This document shows positions 58,584 through 64,000 of a DNA stretch of 64,000 nt, piece by piece (the stretch's first letter is position 1; each line of letters starts with the position of its first letter). A model generated the notes under the pieces. The model saw only the letters and a program-made list of their open reading frames with translations, was not told where the DNA came from and searched no databases. Source of the DNA: Peptidiphaga gingivicola (GTDB lineage Bacteria; Actinomycetota; Actinomycetes; Actinomycetales; Actinomycetaceae). Where the stretch lies: NCBI RefSeq assembly GCF_001652275.1, contig NZ_LVZK01000002.1:1-64000 (forward strand), given 5' to 3'. A program made the position numbers and the translations under genes.

Positions 58584-59687
58584 TCACTTTTTCGGAGATT
58601 TGGCGACTACGTCGCGGCACGTCTGCAAATCCGAGGTTTTGCCCGCGCCGATGGCCTGGACCGCCTTGACCGCCTCGTCGAAGGTGCGCACGGAGTAGAC
58701 CTTCATCCCCTTCGGCTCGTACCCGACCGTCTCGGCGCAGTTTTCCGCGGGCGCGAGGAAATGCTTCGCTCCCTTTTGCGAAGCCCCGACGAGCTTGTGC
58801 TGGATGCCGCCGATCGGGCCGACGTCGCCGCCCATCGACATCGTTCCGGTGCCCGCGATCACCTTGTCGCCGCCCAGCGAGCCCGGAGTCAGATCGTCGT
58901 AAATGGCGAGGCTGAACATCAATCCGGCCGAGGGGCCTCCGATCTGTTCGACGCCGTAATTGACCTTCACCGGGTACTTGAGGTTCTTGCTTGAAAGGTA
59001 GACGCCGAGCTTGGAGCCGGGATGGGTCCAGCCGGTTGCGTCGGCCTCGTGCGCCGCCGTGACGATCTCGGCCGTCTTTTCTTTTCCGTCGCGGGCGAAT
59101 CCCACCGTGACTGTCGTTCCCGGCGCGATCTTGGCCAGCCGTTGGACCAAATCGGAATACGTCCGTATCTCGGTCTTCTGCCCTGCGGCCGAGATCGAGG
59201 TGAGAATGTCCCCCTTGGTGAGCTTGCCGGACGCGCGGGAGCTTTTCGGCACGCCTGCCACCACGAGTTTCATCGCGACGGTGTGGCCCGTCTTCCCCAG
59301 GGCGACGACGGCCGCGTTGTCCTGAGAGTCAGTCATGAGAGCGGCGTTCTTCTTGTCGACGTCGCTGGACGTCTCGTTCTCAGAGTAGAGAGCCCGCACC
59401 GGGACGGCCTGCATGTCCGGCGCGAAGAGCGAAGCGAACACCTGGGCGGAGGGAACCCCGTTGTCGGCGGTTCCGTACGAGCTGACCGTCGTCATGAAAA
59501 GTTTCGTCGAAGAAGTGTACGTCTTGGCGCCCGAAAGCGTGACGAGCTGCTTGCCCTGGTACTTCCCGGCGACGTCGATGGCAGGGCCGGCTGTCTCGAC
59601 GACGTAGGCGCTGGGCATGACGAGGCCTATGACGGCAAGCAAAGCGAATGCCCCTCCGGAAACGAGGCGTCTGCGTGTTGGATTCAC
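58584..59687 (-). CDS. PDZ and Lon-type (S16) serine protease, membrane-anchored
   Basis: About 367 residues. An N-terminal membrane segment (LVSGGAFALLAVIGLVM) precedes a PDZ domain (SRASGKLTKGDILTSISAAG) and a C-terminal S16 domain with the Ser in QIGGPSAGLMFSLAIYD and the Lys in GPIGGIQHKLVGA. This is the YlbL/Rv3194c family, predicted to act outside the membrane in protein quality control. GTG 59687 gives the standard N-terminus; the frame stays open upstream through repeated DNA. Neighbour of UPF0182 and DUF2342 in actinobacteria generally. Confidence 0.9.
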   Translation of the reverse strand: MNPTRRRLVSGGAFALLAVIGLVMPSAYVVETAGPAIDVAGKYQGKQLVTLSGAKTYTSSTKLFMTTVSSYGTADNGVPSAQVFASLFAPDMQAVPVRALYSENETSSDVDKKNAALMTDSQDNAAVVALGKTGHTVAMKLVVAGVPKSSRASGKLTKGDILTSISAAGQKTEIRTYSDLVQRLAKIAPGTTVTVGFARDGKEKTAEIVTAAHEADATGWTHPGSKLGVYLSSKNLKYPVKVNYGVEQIGGPSAGLMFSLAIYDDLTPGSLGGDKVIAGTGTMSMGGDVGPIGGIQHKLVGASQKGAKHFLAPAENCAETVGYEPKGMKVYSVRTFDEAVKAVQAIGAGKTSDLQTCRDVVAKSPKK

Positions 59688-59708
59688 TCGTCTATCATGC
59701 CCGAGGGA

Positions 59709-59849
59709 GGCGCGTCTTCGCATGCGCAGAGAGGCCGGCCACACATCTTCAAACACCTCCTCAAGGAACGGCGCGTCCTCGCATACGCGGAGAGGCCAAG
59801 CGTCAAAACCCGACCACCGGCCCAACGAGCGCGTCTTCGCATACGCGGG
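59709..59849. repeat. Three REP-like direct repeats upstream of the S16 protease gene
   Basis: Copies at 59709-59736, 59770-59797 and 59829-59849, sharing gcgcgtcttcgcatacgcg with few changes (the first two also share the flank gagaggcc). Spacing is about 60 bases. The core gcgtcttcgcatacgc is itself partly palindromic. They fill the 332-base gap 59688-60019 between divergent genes. Confidence 0.7.
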
Positions 59850-60019
59850 CGCCGTCTGCCGGCAATGCCCCTGCACTGTGCGGGGTCTTTGCACTGCGCA
59901 GGCCGCGTTCGGGCGGCGGTCGTGCGCTCGCGGCGCATGGTCTTAGCCCTCGGCGGACAGCCGCACCATATTCGACGTCGAACAAATAAACTTGAGCCAG
60001 TGGATGAGAGGTGCCCAAC

Positions 60020-61393
60020 GTGAGTGAGAACGAACTGCCGCAAGACCCCGACCAGTGGATGGAAATGCTCCGGGCTGTGATGGGAGACGAAACCGCCGAA
60101 CGCATCATTGAGCAGATGCGCGAGTCGGGGGTCAATCCCGCAGCGGCCCTGCAAGGCATGGAAAACCTAGACGTAACAGCCGTCATGAATCAGGTCAGGT
60201 CCATGCTCGGCTCTTCCGGCGACGGTCCCGTGGATTGGAGCATCGCCGAGAAGGCGGCGCGCTATCAGATCCAGAACGAGCACTACGACTCCCTCAGTTC
60301 CGCGGAAGGCGAACGGGCGCGGGAGGCACTTTCCGTCGCTTCCTTGTGGTTGGACCCCGCCGTCGACGTCGATCCTTGCACCGGCCCGAACCAGGCGTGG
60401 AGCCGGCTGGATTGGCTCGCCCATTCGCTTCCCACGTTCAAGAGGCTGACCGAGCCGGTCGCCGAGAACGTCGGGCGCGCCTTCATCCATGCCATTCTCG
60501 GCCAGCTTGGGAACATCCCCGAGGAATTCCATTCGGTTCTCGGCGACTCCGAGTCCCTTCCCGGCATGCGAAATCTGATCTCCGCCGTCATGGGCCTCCA
60601 GTACGGACGGGGCATGGCCGAGCTTTCCACCGTGTGCTTCGGCACCGCCGACGCCGGCCTGCCGTTGGTCGAAGGGCACACGGCCGCACTCGTCCCCTCG
60701 AACGTCTCCGACTTCGCCGAAGGCCTGGACGCGCCCGAGAAGGAAGTCCGCATGTTCGTTGCAATACGCGAGCAGGCCGTTGCGCGGCTGTACTCGAAGG
60801 TTCCCTGGCTGCGTCCGCGCGTCCTCGACGCCGTGGCCGCCTATGCTCGCGAAATTCAGATCGACATGAGCTCGATGGAAGAGCAGGTCCGCGAGACCGG
60901 CTTCGACCCCCAAAAGCTCCAAGAGTTTGACCTGTCGAAGGTCTTCTCCAGCAAGCCCACCGAGAGTCAGTCGGCCGCCCTGGCGCAATTGGAGCACCTG
61001 CTTTCCCTCGTCGAGGGATGGGTGAGCGCGGTCTCCCTACAGGTCGCCTCGGCGCAGCTGCCCCATGCCGTGGCGCTGGGCGAAATGTTCGGCAGGCGCG
61101 CGGCTGTCAGCTCGCCCGCCCAACGGGTGTTCGGGCCGCTCGTCGGTCTTCACATCCGGCCGCGCGCCAATCGCGAGGCCCAGCGTTTTTGGGAGGTCGC
61201 CTACGCCAAGCTCGGTGCCGAGGGCCGCGACGGACTGTGGAAGCATCCCGATCTGCTTCCGACCAGCGAGGCTATAGAGGATCCTGACGCGTTCTTCGAT
61301 TCGTCGGGGCCCTCCCCCGCCGTGGCGGAGGAGCTTGACGCCTTCCTCGCCGAGCTTTTGGGCGAGGACGATCCGCCGACTGAAGCCGAGTGA
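60020..61393 (+). CDS. DUF2342 zincin-like protein, probably lacking the zinc motif
   Basis: About 457 residues, same family as Rv3195 (zinc-dependent metalloprotease-like, DUF2342): QDPDQWMEMLRAVMGDETAE, then ARLYSKVPWLRPRVLDAVAA, HLLSLVEGWVSAVS and VGLHIRPRANREAQRFWEVA. Active members are expected to carry HExxH just before the RLF..VPWL block; here the sequence is IREQAVARLY, so both His are missing and catalysis is doubtful. GTG 60020 is preferred over 60011 because GAGAGG lies eight bases upstream. Divergent from the S16 gene. Confidence 0.82.
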   Translation: MSENELPQDPDQWMEMLRAVMGDETAERIIEQMRESGVNPAAALQGMENLDVTAVMNQVRSMLGSSGDGPVDWSIAEKAARYQIQNEHYDSLSSAEGERAREALSVASLWLDPAVDVDPCTGPNQAWSRLDWLAHSLPTFKRLTEPVAENVGRAFIHAILGQLGNIPEEFHSVLGDSESLPGMRNLISAVMGLQYGRGMAELSTVCFGTADAGLPLVEGHTAALVPSNVSDFAEGLDAPEKEVRMFVAIREQAVARLYSKVPWLRPRVLDAVAAYAREIQIDMSSMEEQVRETGFDPQKLQEFDLSKVFSSKPTESQSAALAQLEHLLSLVEGWVSAVSLQVASAQLPHAVALGEMFGRRAAVSSPAQRVFGPLVGLHIRPRANREAQRFWEVAYAKLGAEGRDGLWKHPDLLPTSEAIEDPDAFFDSSGPSPAVAEELDAFLAELLGEDDPPTEAE

Positions 61394-61519
61394 TCTCCGT
61401 GTCATTCAAAGCCTAAGAGTTTCCACTGCACCCATGCGACGCCAACCGCCGTCGACAAGGCTCTCGCGAAGACTGATAACGCCTGTGCATAACTCTGCGG
61501 TGGAAATCTGGGATAACGG

Positions 61520-61525
61520 TAGCTT
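61520..61525 (+). promoter_or_regulatory. -10 box of a leaderless promoter for the cyclodehydratase-like gene
   Basis: TAGCTT followed by tagccc and ATG at 61532; no ribosome binding site is present. Confidence 0.5.
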
Positions 61526-61531
61526 TAGCCC

Positions 61532-62668
61532 ATGGAAAGGGTCTTTCACATTCGCGAGGGCCTCGGAGTGTTCTGGCGCGACCGCGACACCCTGCAGATC
61601 GGTCTTGATCCCCGCACGGGCGTGACGGTAGGCGGGCTCAATCGAACCGAGCAGGATTTCGTCGCCGCCCTTTCGCGCCCATTGTCGGCAACCGAGGTTG
61701 AGTCTTCGGCGCATCGAATGCACATCGCGCCTGCGCGCCGCACTGAAATCCTCGACATGCTTGATCGCGCGGCCGTCCTCGCGCAGCCGCTCCGGAGTCT
61801 GTCCGGAACATGCGTGCAGCTGACAAACCTCGATGCCCTTGGCGTGTCCATAGCGTTGGCTCTCGCCGAGGCGGGAGTGGGCGCGATCGTCTTCAGCCCA
61901 AACATGGGAACGGTGGGACAGGAGGATCATCCGGCCCTCGCGAAGCGGCTCGGGATGCCGCGAGCTCAGGCTTTCCTGACCGCGTTGCGTTCTGCCTCCG
62001 TCGAGATTCGCACAAGCGGGACTCCCGACGTCGCCGTCGTCACCGGCTCGCGCCTCATCGATCCGAGCGCAACCGGCGATCTGTGCGGGCGAGGCGTCCC
62101 CCACCTCCTCGCGTGGGTCGAGGAGGTCGATGCCTGCATCGGTCCGCTGGTCGAACCGGGCGAGAACGCCTGCGCCGGCTGCGTGTACGAAGCGCGGTGC
62201 GAAGCCGATCCGGCCTGGGTCAACCTCGCGCCCCAGGCCGTTTTCGCCAAGCCGATCGTCGCCCCGACGAATGTCAGGAACCTTGCTTGCGATCTGGCCG
62301 TCCGCTGCATCTTGGGCTTTCTAGCGGGCGACGGCAACAGTCTGCGAGAGGCTCAGTGGAGGGTGCCTCGCGGCACGGCGGCGCCCCGCCAAGTGGCCGT
62401 CGTCGCGCACCCGGCGTGCCCGTGCAGCGCGCACTCCCTTCTCCTGGGCAAGATCGACAAAACAGACGGCGAATCCGATTTCGAGGCGAACGGCGTCGGA
62501 GCGAATGCAGAGCGCAGCGTCAAGGCGAGTTCCAGGTCCTGCTTCGAGGCGGCTGCCGCGGCCAACGGGGAGGCGGGGCCGGCGCCCAACGCCTCGGGCG
62601 CCTCACCGACCGGAACCCGATTGGGCGACGACCCCGAGGATCTCCTCCCCCCATTCGGCGAGTTTTGA
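61532..62668 (+). CDS. TOMM-cyclodehydratase/ThiF-like conserved protein
   Basis: 378 residues, Rv3196-like. The N-terminal part resembles the leader-binding region of azole-forming cyclodehydratases (VFHIREGLGVFWRDRDTLQI; GLNRTEQDFVAALSRPLS); the middle is Rossmann-like (ALGVSIALALAEAGVGAIVF). Cysteine clusters PGENACAGCVYEARCEAD and AHPACPCS could bind zinc. No precursor peptide or partner is nearby, so its natural-product role is doubtful; in actinobacteria the gene is a conserved neighbour of uvrD2. The last ~70 residues are low-complexity and overlap the end of uvrD2 on the other strand by 66 bases. Confidence 0.7.
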   Translation: MERVFHIREGLGVFWRDRDTLQIGLDPRTGVTVGGLNRTEQDFVAALSRPLSATEVESSAHRMHIAPARRTEILDMLDRAAVLAQPLRSLSGTCVQLTNLDALGVSIALALAEAGVGAIVFSPNMGTVGQEDHPALAKRLGMPRAQAFLTALRSASVEIRTSGTPDVAVVTGSRLIDPSATGDLCGRGVPHLLAWVEEVDACIGPLVEPGENACAGCVYEARCEADPAWVNLAPQAVFAKPIVAPTNVRNLACDLAVRCILGFLAGDGNSLREAQWRVPRGTAAPRQVAVVAHPACPCSAHSLLLGKIDKTDGESDFEANGVGANAERSVKASSRSCFEAAAAANGEAGPAPNASGASPTGTRLGDDPEDLLPPFGEF

Positions 62669-64000
62669 GGCGCCTATGCCCCGGATCTTCCCCAACTGGG
62701 CGAGCGTCGCGGGTTTGGCGACGGCGACGGCGCGAAGCGTCGAATCGTGGAGGATGACGTATGCGGGTTTGTCTATGCGCCGCGATGCCTCGAGCCTCCA
62801 TTCGACGAGCGCTTCGAAAAGAGGAACGTCGTCTTCATGTTCGGCCGCGAATTGTCGCGCCGCTGCCGCTTTGCGCTCCCTGTAGCTCGTCGCGCGGGAA
62901 ACGGGCTCGCTTGGCCGGGGCCACGTCCCCTGCAGAAAACGCGACATTTTCCGGGCGGATCGCTGCCCGTTGCCCTTGGCGTAGGAAATCTGGAGGCACT
63001 GCTTGGCGCGTGTGATGCCCACATACATGAGACGCCGCTCTTCGTCTATCGCATCCTCGCCCTTGGCCAGGGAAATTGGCATGAGGCCCTCGCTCATGCC
63101 CACCAGAAAGACGGCGTGCCACTCGAGGCCCTTCGCCGAGTGGAGGGAGGCGAGCGTCACTGAATCGGTCTCGGGCGCAGCCTGAATCTGCGCCCGTTCC
63201 TCAAGCTCGGCGACGAACTCGGCCATCCCCGCGCCGCGAGCCCGCTCCATTTCTTCGGCCATCTTGAGCAACGCGGCCAGCGCGGACCATCTTTCGCGCG
63301 CGGCGCCCGCGCCTTCCGGCGGCTGTTCGCGCCACCCGCGTTGCATGAGCACCGCCTTGACGTCGTCTGCAAGCGCCCCGCCAGCTTCCGCCCGGGCGGC
63401 TGCGCGCATGCCCACCATCGCTTCGCGCACTTCGCGCCTGGAAAAGAAACGCTCGGACCCGCGAATGGAGTAATCGACGCCGGCCCGCCCCAGGGCAGCC
63501 TCGAACTCTGCCGACTGGGCATTCGTCCGGTAGAGGACGGCGATGTCAGCGAGTCCCACTCCCTTTTCGCGCAGCTGGAGAATCTCGGCGGCCACGGCTT
63601 CGGCTTCTTCGACGTCGTCCCCGTACTCCTTGAAGACGACCGGAACCGACGAGGGCAGCTGCGAGACGAGCCTGACGGCGCCTTTCGAGGAGTCGGGCGC
63701 GATGACCTCGTTGGCGCACGCGACGATCTGGGGGCTGGAACGATAGTCCCGGATGAGCTCGAGAATCTGGGCACCCCGAAACTCTCGCGCAAAATCGGCC
63801 AGGTAACGGGAGGACGCCCCCGCGAAGGAGTAGATGGTCTGGGAGACGTCGCCCACCACGCACAGGTCGCGGCGCTCGCCCATCCACAGCTGCAGCAACC
63901 TGTGCTGGAGCGGGGAGACGTCCTGATACTCGTCGACGACGAAGTGACGGTACTGGTCGCGCACCATGCGGGCGACGTCGGGACGGTCGATGAGAATGCC
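62603..64000 (-). CDS. uvrD2: UvrD-like helicase with HRDC domain (UvrD2), 5' end outside window
   Basis: The last 465 residues of a superfamily-1 DNA helicase; the frame is open at the window edge, so Walker A is missing only because of truncation. Seen: HFVVDEYQDVSPLQHRLLQL (motif II), VGDVSQTIYSFAGA (III), DYRSSPQIV (IV), LASLHSAKGLEWHAVFLVGM (V), EERRLMYVGITRAKQ (VI), then a C-terminal HRDC domain (LGKIRGIGASKLAEWGEEIL). This HRDC-bearing form is the actinobacterial UvrD2 rather than UvrD1 or PcrA. Role: 3'-5' unwinding in DNA repair. Confidence 0.92.
   Translation of the reverse strand, partial: GILIDRPDVARMVRDQYRHFVVDEYQDVSPLQHRLLQLWMGERRDLCVVGDVSQTIYSFAGASSRYLADFAREFRGAQILELIRDYRSSPQIVACANEVIAPDSSKGAVRLVSQLPSSVPVVFKEYGDDVEEAEAVAAEILQLREKGVGLADIAVLYRTNAQSAEFEAALGRAGVDYSIRGSERFFSRREVREAMVGMRAAARAEAGGALADDVKAVLMQRGWREQPPEGAGAARERWSALAALLKMAEEMERARGAGMAEFVAELEERAQIQAAPETDSVTLASLHSAKGLEWHAVFLVGMSEGLMPISLAKGEDAIDEERRLMYVGITRAKQCLQISYAKGNGQRSARKMSRFLQGTWPRPSEPVSRATSYRERKAAAARQFAAEHEDDVPLFEALVEWRLEASRRIDKPAYVILHDSTLRAVAVAKPATLAQLGKIRGIGASKLAEWGEEILGVVAQSGSGR

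Noticed and set aside
61532-62668. A thiazole/oxazole-modified peptide biosynthesis cluster
   Set aside because: No precursor peptide, dehydrogenase, YcaO or transporter is nearby; the gene is a conserved actinobacterial neighbour of uvrD2.

Overview
The window is 64 kb of a high-GC actinobacterial chromosome, most likely from the Actinomycetaceae (Actinomyces/Schaalia-like). The supporting signs are a WhiB1-type protein, a PdtaS-like histidine kinase, a gatCAB operon, an NAD-dependent ligase, UPF0182 and PPA1309-family proteins, an initiator tRNA with no encoded CCA, and many genes that start with no leader directly behind a -10 box. The species cannot be named from sequence alone.

Layout. 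0-4.5 kb: a lower-GC Schlafen/AlbA_2 gene, then a MerR/HEAT-repeat pair in which each gene carries a one-base frameshift and which sits behind a MerR-type operator. 4.5-9.7 kb: proline symporter putP and the gatC-gatA-gatB amidotransferase operon. 9.8-13.6 kb: cardiolipin-synthase-like PLD protein and ligA. 13.8-19.1 kb: a four-gene operon of sensor kinase, response regulator, ABC ATPase and FtsX-like permease; the ATPase has lost nearly all its catalytic motifs. 19.2-22.9 kb: whiB, pdtaS, a DUF2505 gene, thyA and folA. 23-26.7 kb: a heterodimeric ABC exporter. 26.8-28.5 kb: a small conserved-looking protein behind a structured leader, and an anchored glycoside-hydrolase-like protein. 28.7-32.3 kb: metF-metE. 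32.5-39.2 kb: Fes-like esterase, NhaC/YuiF-type antiporter, GlxA-type AraC regulator, isochorismatase-like hydrolase and SGNH hydrolase. 39.6-45.9 kb: a lactose locus (GPH symporter, beta-galactosidase, LacI regulator). 46-50.5 kb: sirtuin and a 1138-residue protein that is probably pyrophosphate-dependent PEP carboxykinase. 51-54.1 kb: a low-GC two-gene island encoding TIR and TIR-TIR-SLOG proteins, placed just beyond the initiator tRNA and its terminator. 54.5-64 kb: a conserved actinobacterial neighbourhood (UPF0182, PPA1309 family, PDZ/S16 protease, DUF2342, cyclodehydratase-like protein, uvrD2) resembling Mycobacterium tuberculosis Rv3193c-Rv3198c.

The best candidate for an undescribed system is the TIR + TIR-TIR-SLOG pair at 51.0-54.1 kb. 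It has the logic of Thoeris antiphage defence (a TIR enzyme making a nucleotide signal, a SLOG sensor joined to an NAD-consuming domain), but with TIR domains where ThsA has SIR2. Two other results stand out. At least eleven probable genes, plus one possible tiny leader ORF, start 6-8 nt after a -10-like hexamer with no Shine-Dalgarno, so leaderless transcription appears to be a major mode here. The MerR/HEAT pair has two independent one-base frameshifts.
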